This document shows, piece by piece, positions 53,880 to 64,000 of a stretch of DNA of 64,000 bases. The translations under genes were made by a program, and so were the position numbers. Origin of the DNA: Petaurus breviceps papuanus (taxonomy: Eukaryota; Chordata; Mammalia; Diprotodontia; Petauridae). The notes beneath the pieces are model-generated. The model was given only the letters and a program-made list of their open reading frames with translations. It did not search any database and was not told where the DNA came from. Location: assembly GCA_028583685.1 (NCBI GenBank), contig JAMXIF010000073.1, positions 3,434,171 through 3,498,170 of the forward strand, written 5' to 3'. Positions within the stretch are counted from its first letter, which is position 1; each line of letters begins with the position of its first letter.

Positions 53880-54725
53880 TTTGAGCAATGAATAATGAGT
53901 AAAAGAATGTAAAAAAAAGCTTGATCCCCCTTTTTCAGGGTGAGATTACCACCAGACTGAAGTCCATTGAAAGCAGGAGCTTTGGGGGGAGAGGGATGCC
54001 CCCTTGGTCTCAGATGAAACTATTTTATGTACTAGTAGTATTTTCACTACTAAGTGCTCAGAGCAACCCTCTACACAACCCCCAGTTACTTTCCTTACCA
54101 CTTCAAGACATGGTTCCATCTTTATCCCTCCAACTACATTCCTACAAAATCCTGTTTTGTAGACTTTAGAATGATAAAGCTCTTTACCTACATTTTTTCA
54201 TTTAATCCCCAAAAAAACCAATCCTCTATCTTGTAGCTAGTTTTCATTATTATAATGGAGCTAATAAATTAGTTCACACTGGGATGTTAATTGCTAGGAC
54301 TAGCTTAATGTGTTACCTTCTTTATCCTCAAGCTGTTGACTCCTAATAGAAGGTCGTCCCTCAGACAGCACAGCTCACAATCTAGTGCTATATATCACTC
54401 TTCTAAAGAATTCTCTTCTTAAAAAAGGGAAAGAATTTTTCTCCCTATAATCCTCTGCTATCTGGAATACAGCTGAGAACAAAAAAGTAAGCCCCCGAAA
54501 GACCACTAAGATGTTACAAAATACATACACTGACGGTTATATGACTCTTGTTGAGGGGTAAGGCTCTCCTCTCCTCACCCAGAGCATATCTGACACCTGG
54601 ACCCACAACAAACTGGTGTTATGTGCATGTTGGGGGTGGATGTGGAAGGAGGGAAATCCTGCCAGACATGAGCACCTGGACATCAGCAAGAAGTGACAGT
54701 TATCAAGGTTGGAATGTGGTAGCAC
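53880..54725. other. Unassigned non-coding stretch
   Basis: No element or gene recognised. The short frames at 53921-54169 and 54548-54748 are without recognisable domains. Confidence 0.4.
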
Positions 54726-54727
54726 AT

Positions 54728-54935
54728 ATCCAGGAAGACTCTTTATGAGTTAAATCTGGTCCCAGATACATATTGGCTGCATGACCCTGGGCAAGTCACT
54801 TCACCCTCACTTCCTCATCTGTAAAAGGAGCTGGAGAAAGAAATGGCAAACCACTCTATCAGCCTTGCCAAGAAAACCCCAAATGGGGTCACAGAGAGTT
54901 GGACATGACTGAACAAAAACAACAATAGTACATTA
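54728..54935 (+). mobile_element. Mar1-like SINE, 5'-worn
   Basis: 'gcatgaccctgggcaagtca', 'tctgtaaaaggagctggaga', 'ggcaaaccactctatcagcc', 'ccccaaatggggtcacagag' and the RTE-like end 'agttggacatgactgaacaa'. The head is decayed. Confidence 0.82.
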
Positions 54936-54939
54936 CAGG

Positions 54940-55135
54940 TTACGGAGTATTTTCCTCCAATTACCCTATGAAGTACATACTGCAAGTATTATTAACCCCA
55001 TTTTACAGATAAGAAAATCAAGGCTCTAAGATCTTAAATAACTTGCCTACATTTCTCCAGCTAGGATGTGTCTGAGGCAAACCCTGAACTCGGGTTTCTT
55101 GCCTCTAATTCCAATCCTCTAGCAGCAACTACTTC
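54940..55135 (-). mobile_element. MIR SINE, antisense
   Basis: 'ccccattttacagataagaa' near 54997, 'taacttgcctacatttctcc' near 55039 and 'ctgaactcgggtttcttgcc' near 55085. Then the plus-strand MIR-type tail 'ggttgttgagaggatcaaat' (55140-55200) follows as a separate piece. Confidence 0.7.
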
Positions 55136-55486
55136 ACAAGGTTGTTGAGAGGATCAAATAAGGTCGACCTATATAAAGTACTATATATCCTAAGTTACCT
55201 TCCGTTAAAAAAAAAAGTGAGACAGTATGGAGTTCTAAGTCTCAATCTTTACCAGAAATCATTTAGTATAAAGGCTACAGAAAGCTGTAGTGGAAGAGAT
55301 TGGGCAGAAGCATTTACCAGTTCTATTTAGGAGTTTCAAGGACATGCCCAGGGACATATAAGCCAACTTATGTCAGAGTCAGGACTCAAACCCGGGTGTT
55401 CCATTCTCCAAGCCAGGAGTACAGAAACTGCTATATATAAATTCTCCTATTCCTAGTAGAATCTCAAACAAAAAGGTGAAGTATTT

Positions 55487-55735
55487 CATGCTTGAAGAAG
55501 ACCAAAATGATATCACTATGTTGGGGTCTAGGTACAGTGTGTCCGACTGTGGTTGACCAGACCAATACAAGCTCAGAAACCCTCGCCGCGGGTCAGGCAC
55601 AAGTAGTCCATAGCATTTGGAGCAGAGATGTCTCTAAGTTTGTACCTCCCACATTTCTTTTGAGCTGGATCTATCCCTGTGGCAAATGGGGTTCATTGGA
55701 GTCTTTGGGGAGTAGCCCTACTAGCAACTCCAAGT
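55487..55735 (+). mobile_element. Old interspersed repeat, 'gaagaagaccaaaatgatatc' family
   Basis: 'ccaaaatgatatcactatgt' with tggggtctagg, 'cgactgtggttgaccagacc', 'ggtcaggcacaagtagtcca' and 'cacatttcttttgagctgga' lie in the order I remember from a widespread mammalian repeat. I cannot give its formal name. It includes the CpG-bearing ccgcgggt. Confidence 0.5.
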
Positions 55736-55744
55736 TTGTTTACG

Positions 55745-56030
55745 CCCTAAAAGGAGCATAAGCCACAGGGTGGCACTCTGAGTCTGGCACTAGACGCATG
55801 TCTACCTGTGTAAAGTGGGACTAATTACAGCTTCCAATTTGTTTTCCTTCTGACAGAGATCAAAACCACAGAGTGACGCTATGAGTCTGAGGGACTACAT
55901 GCACACCTGTGGAAAGGTGGACTCATGAGAAGAGAATTCTATTGATTATTTAAGCACTGTGGTGCGCACTTTCATGTGTTTTCTCATTTTCTACATAGCA
56001 GAATAAAAGTTGTCTTTTACCTAAACATAA
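55745..56030 (+). mobile_element. Possible LTR 3' part with duplicated module
   Basis: A ~70-bp module occurs twice about 103 bp apart: 'ccacagggtggcactctgag' at 55763 and 'ccacagagtgacgctatgag' at 55866, each continuing to tgt-aaagtggact. A TATA-like 'gattatttaagc' (55944-55955) is followed 50 bp on by aataaaa (56002-56007). This spacing suits an LTR, but I see no defined TG...CA ends or target duplication. Confidence 0.35.
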
Positions 56031-56690
56031 AAACATGTCACCTTGAGTGTTATATGAGATAACATATCTCATACATCCTACATATATCATCATCTCCTAC
56101 TCACATTTATGGAGAACTAAGTATGAACTATACTCTGAGATTTCTCAGGAGTAACTGGGGGGGGGGGATGATAAAACAATTCAAAGAGATGTGTTTTGGT
56201 GACGTATCCCCCCAGCAATGAACCCAGTCTACCCAATCTCTGTGAGGCCTAGAAAGGTTGTATGACTTACTTCATGGCATACAAACAGTAAAATAGTAGA
56301 ACTGAAGTTTGAACCCAGTTACTCTGATGCCAAATCAAAACTTAGACATTACCTAGATGATCTCCCTCTATTTGTATCATAAAACATTATGTTCTTCTCA
56401 AACTTGTCATGATATTCTCTCTAATTGTGTGAGTGACTCATTCTTTTTATTATAAGGGTAGAGAAGGGAGTCTCAAGATAACTATTGCCTCATTCAAGAG
56501 AACTGACCCATTAGTATCACACCTTGTCAATGACTTGCTCCTGCATCTAGCTGGACTTGCCGGCAGGTACAGTTTGCCTGATTATCCTATGGCAAATTCC
56601 AGACAGAAAACCTTCATCAAGCAACTGCCTTGCCTGCCCAAGTACTTGAGACTTACTTTTTTTATTGATATAAACCCAAAGGGAGGAATT
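56031..56690. other. Mostly unassigned
   Basis: A G11 run lies at 56157-56167. An antisense MIR remnant, with 'gaagtttgaacccagttact' near 56304, covers about 56230-56390. The rest is unrecognised. Confidence 0.4.
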
Positions 56691-56694
56691 GTGG

Positions 56695-56860
56695 TTTCAT
56701 GAATAGAGACCCTGGTTTGGAGGATAGAAGCATCACACTGAAGTTTCAGCTCTGACATAAATTGATTTGTATGACCCTGGGTAAGTCATTGAAATTCCTA
56801 GTGCCCCATGAAATTCTCCAAGACTATTGACTATTGACAGACTGAGGAGATGTCAGTCTT
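56695..56860 (+). mobile_element. MIR/THER-type SINE
   Basis: 'gaatagagaccctggtttgg' head, 'tttgtatgaccctgggtaag' and 'agtgccccatgaaattctcc' with aagactattgac. It shows in one piece the junction that is broken at the inverted LTR locus: core, then a gcaactctctaagact-like part. Confidence 0.7.
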
Positions 56861-57004
56861 CATGTATAGAAGGAGTTTCTTCACTACAAGTTCATCATAT
56901 CAATAATCACAGATTCAACCCCATTCGTAACTCCCAAAGTCAAGATCAAAAGAGCGAAACTACTGTTCGGGGTGGGAGGAGGAGGGGGAATATTGGAAGT
57001 AACT

Positions 57005-57255
57005 AATACAGCAGTCAAATTTTTGTATGAGCATTACAGAAAAAAAAACAACAACTTTGAAAGCCTTTAGAATTCTGATCAAATCAATGATTTACTATGA
57101 GTCAGGAAAATTGAAGATGAAACGTGCCCCTCCCTTCCTGCCCGAGAACTGATGAATTTAAGATGTAGTGACATACATTTTGGGGGCATATCTCATATGG
57201 AAATTTATTTTGCTAGACTATGTGTGTTTATGTTGCTATCATTCAAATTTAGGGG
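57005..57255 (+). mobile_element. L1 LINE 3' UTR, older type
   Basis: 'aactttgaaagcctttagaa' with ttctgatcaaatcaatga, 'gcccgagaactgatgaattt' and 'tttattttgctagactatgt' are the L1 3' end in sense, similar to 14220-14400. A G-rich line (56970-56990) precedes it. Confidence 0.7.
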
Positions 57256-57705
57256 AGGGGCAACAGTGGCATGGATGTATCACAAATGCATGTAAACATA
57301 GATAAACAGATGAATGAATGAAAAAACAAAGACAGATGAATGCATGGATAAATACATGTATAAAACATTTGTCTGTAAATGAATACTTCTGGCTGGCAGA
57401 TCACTTGACTTTTGACCCCAGCCTCTGGGAAAACTCGCTCTTACCATCCCCTTTGAATTTTTTTATAGTTTTTATTTATTTTAGAATTCTGGCTTGAAGA
57501 GAGCTCTTATGTTTTGCCTGGGACTGAAATTGGTAGTACAGCTTTCCTTTCCCTCTGTGTGACCAGCTGTCACAATTACTGGTCTGTCACATTGCCCACA
57601 TCTCAACTTTGTTTCAAGGTCTTTTGGTTTTCCCCTCTGGACAGGCTGGATAATTCAGATTAAAACTTGAAAGGCATTTGAGGAGGACCTTCTGTGAGTT
57701 GGAAA
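57256..57705. other. Unassigned, with (GAAT)n-like words
   Basis: 'acagatgaatgaatgaaaaa' and related words at 57305-57365 are degenerate simple sequence. No gene. Confidence 0.4.
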
Positions 57706-57707
57706 TC

Positions 57708-57910
57708 TGGTAGGCAGCTAAGTAACTTAGTGGATAGAATGCTGGACCTGGAGTCAGAAAGAACTGAATTCAAATAGGGCCTCAGACAAACTAGCCCCAC
57801 GATGCTGGTCTATTCACTGAACTTGTTAGCCTCAGTTCCCTCCCCTCTTCTATAACTACTTCACAGGTTGTTGAGAGGATTTATGCAAATGCTAGCTATC
57901 ATTACTATTA
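57708..57910 (+). mobile_element. tRNA-headed SINE with MIR-type tail
   Basis: 'gtaggcagctaagtaactta' head, 'cctggagtcagaaagaactg' with aattcaaata, 'ctgaacttgttagcctcagt' and 'ggttgttgagaggatttatg'. Diverged. Confidence 0.7.
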
Positions 57911-59685
57911 TCTGGAATCTAGCTGACCCACTCTTACTATTAGTATGGAAAATGGGTAGCTCCAGTTGTGCAAGAAACATTTCCATTCTCCAGGGCATTA
58001 GGACATTTCATACAAAAAGGGAAGCCCCAGACCCATGTCATGGGCTCTGCATATCTCTGGAATACACTGTATTGCTGGAAACTGATTACAATGGCCCACG
58101 TGTCCAGAACTGTTTACTTTTTGGTATTCCAGTAGAATTAAGAAACCAAGTAATTACATCCAGGCAATGATTGATTTGGTAATGTACGCAGTTGTAAAAC
58201 AAACCTGGTCCAAGGCTAACCGTAGCCAAGGACCCTAAAGCTTGGTTTCGACATGGTTAATATACAATTTGGAGGGAGGGAAAAACAGGAAAAAACAAGG
58301 TTGTAGGGATTGAGACATCTGATTTCTCATTGATTGGAGGGTATTGGGAGACACTGAGGCAAGAGGGAGAGAGGTTAGTTGTGTGACTTAAGTCCTATGA
58401 CTTTTGGGAGGGGAGAGCAATCTTGTGATTTAAAATCAGTTGATTTACAAGCTGCTGAAACTTAGCTTCATAAAATGGTGAATAAAAGTAAAATGGAGTT
58501 ACTCACGCTAATTTTCTAATGTAACATTTGTCAGGATTCATCAGAAAGCTCTTTTGCCTGGAAGCCACTTGAAATGAGGAAGGGACAAACAGAGACAGTG
58601 GAGACCGTGGAGGTCAGTGTCCTCAATGACAGCTGCTTAGAAATAATTACAAGCAATTAATAAAACAAGTCAGACTGGATAGAGAGGAGCTCTTACTTGG
58701 CAGTAGAGGACCTGGTTTGAACACGAATAACTTAGATTTTTCAAGTATGTGAACATGGGGGTAGGCAAACACAGACTATAAGGAGAAAACTTCCCATGGT
58801 CTCCTGAGAATGCTTCTGACCAGTTGGACACACTGCAGTTTTTATACTGGACAAAACAGAAATGTATCATTCAGCTGTGAGAGATAGCCAGCCAATCCAA
58901 GGGCCTAACTGAAATGACTTCCATTTTTTTTTTTATTTGAGGGAGACAAGACCGAGGCCTCGTGAAAAAAAAGATTTTGCACATGTAAATTCACTCTTTG
59001 CAAAAAGGCTGAACTGAAAAAAAAAAGGTCTTAAAGGCTGAAAGCACAGGAAATATTCAGGGTGGTGGGGTGCAAGCAAAGAAATTGATGTTCGAAGATG
59101 CATGGATTTTTTTTTACCATTCATAGCTCTCTTTTATCCCTCCCAAACTTTAGAATGTCATCCATTTCGTTCTAATTGTGGCAGGAATTAAGCTAATTTT
59201 GTTTTATTTGTTTATCTGACATTTACAAAGCAGTCTTTTCAGTCTGATTTATAGCCCCTAATTATTCCTTTTCCCTTCACACTTTTGCAAAGGTTTTTCT
59301 CCATATTTTACAGAGGAAACTAGCATCAGGTGAAATGAATTTTTTAACTATGATTTAGTTGATACCATTAGATTAGAATTTCATTCCAACTTTTTGCCAA
59401 AACATTTTAGCCAAAATTTAGTGGACTTGGTGACATTAGCTTTTTTGGATTATGATTAAATTATCAAATTCCTCCCTGATCCCAATCCTTGCTTCTCCAT
59501 TCTAATTTCTATATTTGAAGAAAGCTTTTGCAGCAAAGATGAGATCTACAATGAGATCTGATGTTTCAGAGATGAACTCTCTAAGATCACCATCATCATT
59601 ATTTTTAAAACAAGTTATTAATCTTCATTCATTACATGGTATGTCTTTGCTAATGGGAGAACTAGAGAAATGAATGATTAGAATA
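57911..59685. other. Unassigned non-coding stretch
   Basis: 1.8 kb without any repeat that I can name and no exon-like frame. The low repeat content is unusual for this window. T- and A-runs at 58924-58935 and 59020-59028 are the only simple sequence. Confidence 0.4.
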
Positions 59686-59689
59686 CTAG

Positions 59690-59880
59690 ACATTAGAGGC
59701 AGTTTGTTGTAATGAATAAAGAGCAGAACTCAGACAGGAAGACTTGGGTTAAAGTGTTTCCTCTTAGACATACCGGCTCTCCGGATCTCAGCAACTCTCT
59801 AAAACTATACTTTGTGAAATCAGAATGAGTAGAAAATGTTTCCTCCCTGAGATCCAGTGAAATCAAAGGTCCAGTCACAC
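59690..59880 (+). mobile_element. MIR/THER-type SINE, intact order
   Basis: 'gcagtttgttgtaatgaata' head, 'cttgggttaaagtgtttcct', 'tcagcaactctctaaaacta' and 'ccagtgaaatcaaaggtcca'. The gcaactctctaa part sits where the split copy at 34088/32314 is cut, which supports that reconstruction. Confidence 0.72.
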
Positions 59881-61100
59881 ACACACAACCTCCAAAATGC
59901 TAGGAATAAAAGCAATATAAAGGTAAAAATGCAATGAGCAGAGAGGGAAAAATACCTGCAGAGATGAAAATAACAAAAGAATGAACTAAGCTGTAGGAAA
60001 ATTTAACGATTGAGTCAGAAGAAGCTGCATAGAGAAACATCAAGAAGTTTGAAACTGTCAAAGGAATTAATTGGTTATAATGCTGTAGGAAAAAATGTTA
60101 TAAAAATGAATCCCACTAATATAGTTTTGTCAATTACATGTCATCAGGGATATAATGAAAAAAGCAAGGAAATGTCTGTAACTTTGTGGTATAAAATTTT
60201 AAAAATCTTGCTAACCATTAATTAATTAGAATGAAAATGAATAAATTTGTGAAAAACTTTTTTTTTCTTTTAAGGATAAAATCCCAAACTCACTAAGGAG
60301 GGAGCTACTCAGATGCTTATCATCACTAATCTAGGTGATATTTTTTGAGTTAGAGACATAAAAGCCATCTTTTAAAAAGAAAAAGTCTTTCCGTTCAATG
60401 GCATGTGTTTTCAACATATTTTCCCTCATAATGAAATGTAGAATGGTCTTGAAATTATAATGACTGCAATGATAAAACCAATAGCACATTTAGAATCGGA
60501 AATACTTGGGAAAACTAAACTTGAGTGGTTAGCTATCAAGGAATCTCTGAGAGCACCTGTCAGTAGTAAAGGTGGGCCTGAGGGGCTAGTAGCGCCTCCA
60601 ACTTCCATGAATTTGTATGGGGATGAGCCCTGCCTCTGACCCAGCCTCAGGCCTCTGAAGACTGGGGAGAGACTTGTGGAGCTTCAATAGCTCCCTTCAA
60701 CATACAAAAGTATTCCTCCAAATCATTTTTCCAACTCTAAACATAAGTCAAGACTCCCATGGCAACAAAGCTCCCCATCAAGCTTTTTAAAATACATTTT
60801 TAGTTCCACTGATTGCTTCTCTGCCATCAGGACTTTTATTTGCCTACTCAACCTGAGTCAAAGCAATGGGAGAAAGGTACCCAGCTCTAATCAGCATCTC
60901 TCTACAAACTGAGCCAATCCCCATGAAACCAGAAGCCCAAAAGGCGGACAAGAGAGGAGATTTCAGAGATTCTGCACAATATCTCTAAGACTAGAAGCAA
61001 GGTGGAGGCAGATAATTCACTAATATCTTGTGGTACTTTGGGAAGAGCGCTACCTCCAGAGTTGGACGATATGGAATAAAATCCTGCCTCGGATGCTTGC
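59881..61100. other. Mostly unassigned
   Basis: No gene. 'agagcgctacctccagagtt' with aaaatcctgcctcgg at about 61045-61092 is a MIR-like trace. The rest is unrecognised. Confidence 0.4.
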
Positions 61101-61104
61101 TGTT

Positions 61105-61400
61105 GCTTGTCCTTGGACCAATGACATCGTGGAGTGATGTCTGGATTTGCCAGTGAATTCGATTTAAGGGAGGCAGAATTGCACAAGTTCAGTGGCAAGA
61201 CAAAAGTCAAGGGAATGCCATGTGTGTCTTCAATGCCCTGGCCTAGGTTTAAGCACTCCACAGTGCCTGCTTCAGCTGACTTGATGGATGTCAGGACAAG
61301 TTCTTCTCATCCCCCCATTGCACCAGGGGAAGTCTTCACACGCTTGAGACATCACCAACAAGTCCGAGACCTGTCAGTAACCCTCAACCTGGTCTAGCCC
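61105..61400 (+). mobile_element. Relative of the 41735 repeat, with different 3' part
   Basis: 'ttgcttgtccttggaccaat' with gacatcgtgg, 'gccagtgaattcgatttaag' and 'gaggcagaattgcacaagtt' parallel the head at 41745-41850. The 3' part (61200-61400) is not shared. Plus-strand frame of 87 codons here is incidental. Confidence 0.5.
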
Positions 61401-61479
61401 TTCTGCCAAGACTGGGGTGTGGCTGCTACATAGGCTGTGGCTTCTTGGAGTCACAGGCAAGAACCGATGCTTACTACTT

Positions 61480-61597
61480 ATGTGAACTTTGTAACATTTA
61501 CCCTCTTTTTTTCCTCAACTGAAGAACGGTAGAGTTGAACTAGATGTACTTGCAGCTTCCTCCCAGCTCTTGATCTATGGTCCTATATTCCTAGTGA
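61480..61597 (+). mobile_element. SINE 3' end
   Basis: 'gtagagttgaactagatgta' with cttgcagcttcctcccagctc, then 'ttgatctatggtcctatatt'. It matches the ggttggactagatgacctc...gatctatgatcctat end of a mammalian tRNA-type SINE. Confidence 0.65.
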
Positions 61598-61599
61598 GA

Positions 61600-62805
61600 A
61601 GAAATTATTATTTTCTTAATAAACTAATAACTAATTATAAGTAGGTTAGTTAGTAGTAGTGCTTCCCTTCCCACACTTTTTATTTCCCCCTTCAACGCCT
61701 TGTATTTGTGAAGGCCAGAGATGACAAAGAGACATTCTTTTCCATCTTGGGCAGGACTCCACCCAACTGGGAGAGCTTATTTCTGATTAAACAGTTAAGA
61801 GAATCTAATCTAGGTGAATTCTGGCCTATTGTTCAACTCAGGTAGGACTTGATGGAAAATAGATTCTTATGTATAGATTTCTGGAGGCTGAATGATCTGG
61901 GAAAATGCTGACATGATCAGAATCACATCTCCTAGACATAGACCTTCATTAGAAAAAGCCCATCATGATAATATTCATTCTCTTATTAATTGTTAATCAA
62001 TCAGAGTTGATTTTCACTCTCAGGTATTTTTCCAAAGGTATTTAAACATTTAGAGACCTTTGGGGGGGGAGGGGAGGTCTTTGGTTACCAAGAGAACCAC
62101 TGACCTCAATTTAATGATTATTTGCTAGCCTAATTAACAAATTGATTTTTAATTACCCAGAAACTATATCTCTCAGCTTTTCATTCATCTCACTTACCTA
62201 TTCTCTAGAGAAATATGGAGTATAACATGGACTCCTAACTATTTAACCTGCTGGGATTTTGGGGTGGGAGGAATAAGCATTTTCAGGATATCTCCAGCAC
62301 AGACAGGATGACCACTCCCACTTGACTTTGTCTTATTTCATTAGGTCTCTATATTTTAAGAGCTTTTTATTCCTTGTAGTTTTGTCCTGGGTATATTTCT
62401 ATCCACTTAAAAAGTTCATAAAAAGACAATAAAGAAATGATACATTAAGTCAGAATACTAGTCTATCTAATCCAATATTCTATTTGACTGTGTAGCCCTC
62501 CACATTATTTATAAAATTTTAAACTTTCTATAACCAATTAGGAGCTTTACCTGAAACCCCCGATAACTTACACGTGAGATGGTGTCATTTATTTGGCTTA
62601 TGATCTGGCAACTATAGGTACAGTTAAGTTGAACATAGAGTTATTACAAATAAGGGATTTATTACTTCTAGTTTATTACAAAAGATAAACTAATCATCAG
62701 TAAGTAAATAAAACTAAGTGCGATACATTATTAAATCAACAAGAAATGTCATTTGGAGCCGAAATACCCTGCCACCACACTAATTTAAGTCATCATTGAC
62801 TTATG
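61600..62805. other. Unassigned non-coding stretch
   Basis: AT-rich short patch at 61610-61650 and a G8 run at 62064. No recognised element. Confidence 0.4.
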
Positions 62806-62809
62806 CCAA

Positions 62810-63300
62810 CCTTATTGTAATAGTTTTCTAAATCGTCTCACTGTCTCTGGGCTCCTATGCCCAGAAGGACCTATCCAGGTCCAATCCATCCAACACAGGG
62901 CCAGATGAATCTTCCTGAAACAACATGTTAGCCATGACATTCTAACCATCAAAGCCCTTCAAAGGTACCCATTGCCTCAGCCTAACTTTTAGGGGCCTCC
63001 TTAATTTGACTCAACCTATCTTTCTAGCCCATGTTCCCTTTCATGCACCATAGACTCTTGGTAAACTGGGCTGCTCCCCATTTCTTTCAACTTTTGCTCC
63101 TCTGTTCACGCTATTCTCTCTGCCTACGATGTCCTCTGGAATTCCCATATAAATCCTACCTGTCCCTCATGTATTAACTCCAATACTACCTCCTTCCTGA
63201 AGTTTTCCCTGGTCTTCTACCCCACAATGATATTGCTTTTCTCTAAATCCCAATAGCCTCTTTTAATCTCTCCCAGGTAGGCTAGCTTAGCTTCTGAGTC
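62810..63300 (+). mobile_element. L2 LINE ORF2 3' part and UTR
   Basis: 'atcatcattgacttatgcca', 'tccaatccatccaacacagg' with gccagatgaatcttcctg, 'cttcaaaggtacccattgcc', 'acgctattctctctgcctac' and 'tcctgaagttttccctggtc' are successive L2 landmarks in sense. Confidence 0.75.
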
Positions 63301-63429
63301 TATCAAGTTAGCCTCTAATACAGCAGATAGATCCTTTACAGGGGATTTGGGGAATGATATGGAGAACCGCACAGAATGAGAAGAAGATATTGGTGGGGCA
63401 TAGAATAACTACTACTGCTATGCTACTGG

Positions 63430-64000
63430 AGTGATGTGCTCATTGTCCCCATCACCCATTCTGTTGTTCCTTCCTGCCTTTTCTTCACTTTCATTCCCGA
63501 TTCCTCCCTGTTGTCCCAGGTTACCATTTCTACTTTAACCTCACTTCCCCTCACCACCCAGTCTTGACCCTCTGGTCAGTCTCTTTAAAATGCATTTCCC
63601 TACCCTTGAATCTCTTTTCTTTTGACCATTCCCTGTTTTTGTCTTGTCAATCCTTGATCCGGAATAATTTCTATCACCTGTCTCTTTTGTACATAGACAC
63701 ACTTAACCTACTAAATTGTGCTGAAAACCATGTTGGGTGAATCCAGTGCAAATTTGTACTCACTTCACGGCAATCCTTTTATTAATCTCTGATTACCTAT
63801 GCATCCCAGCTACCACAATGATACTCTGAACCTTCTCTTATCAACTTCTACTTGATCCCTTTTGTAAACTCCCTCAAATTCTCACTATAAACTCCTTATG
63901 TAAACTCTCTCATCTTCTACTTTTATTCCAACTAATTTCTTAATGACTTCACTTACCCTCTTCTCCTTCCTTCTGGTACCCAAGGTGACCTTCCTCCTTT
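63430..64000 (+). mobile_element. Probable further L2 LINE, ORF2 5' side
   Basis: 'ccagtcttgaccctctggtc' near 63561 and the pyrimidine-rich run that follows resemble the upstream part of L2 ORF2, which runs beyond the window edge. 'ttctacttgatcccttttgt' near 63846 is compatible. It would be a copy separate from 62810-63300. Confidence 0.4.

Overview
This is a window of mammalian, almost certainly marsupial, genomic DNA with no host gene that I can support. The marsupial call rests on its repeats. It has many tRNA-headed SINEs of the 'ggggcagctaggtggcac' type, opossum-like L1 3' ends, a BovB/RTE-type LINE tail, and abundant old L2, L3/CR1 and MIR copies. The monomeric and dimeric 'ggggcggccaggtagcacag' SINEs suggest an Australian lineage, perhaps dasyurid, but only weakly. 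Every long open frame I examined is short, or a shadow of a repeat, or part of a decayed LINE ORF. No exon chain, rRNA, functional tRNA or CRISPR array is visible.

Layout. 1-7 kb: unassigned sequence, an L2 and L3/CR1 patch, a long antisense L2 and a solo LTR (about 6.35-7.07 kb). 7-16 kb: hairpin hAT-like elements, AT-rich blocks, L1 3' ends and an RTE tail. 16-28 kb: a dense SINE field, including SINEs nested in SINEs and in an L3/CR1, with microsatellites. 28-36 kb: unassigned DNA, an L1 end, a TIR transposon, then the most unusual locus, two 534-bp LTRs in opposite orientation. 36-47 kb: L2, L1 and SINE fossils. 47.6-50.7 kb: a complete half-LINE (ORF1 but no ORF2) with a 14-bp target duplication, carrying a dimeric SINE. 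50.7-64 kb: scattered SINEs, MIRs, a tetranucleotide block, a possible LTR end and L2 pieces.

The main discovery is at 32.2-34.74 kb. The two LTRs have exchanged 5-bp target-site duplications. An old SINE into which one LTR had inserted is cut in two, with one half outside the left LTR on the minus strand and the other beside the right LTR on the plus strand. This is what an inversion of the 1.35-kb segment 32849-34203 by recombination between the two inverted LTRs should leave. The LTRs are nearly identical over their central ~390 bp but differ by over 10% at both ends, a pattern expected of a gene-conversion tract. The second finding is a heterodimeric SINE family, seen twice with the same arm junction and each time flanked by one target duplication around the whole dimer.

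Repeat family names are from memory of consensus sequences, and boundaries of old elements are approximate to tens of bases.
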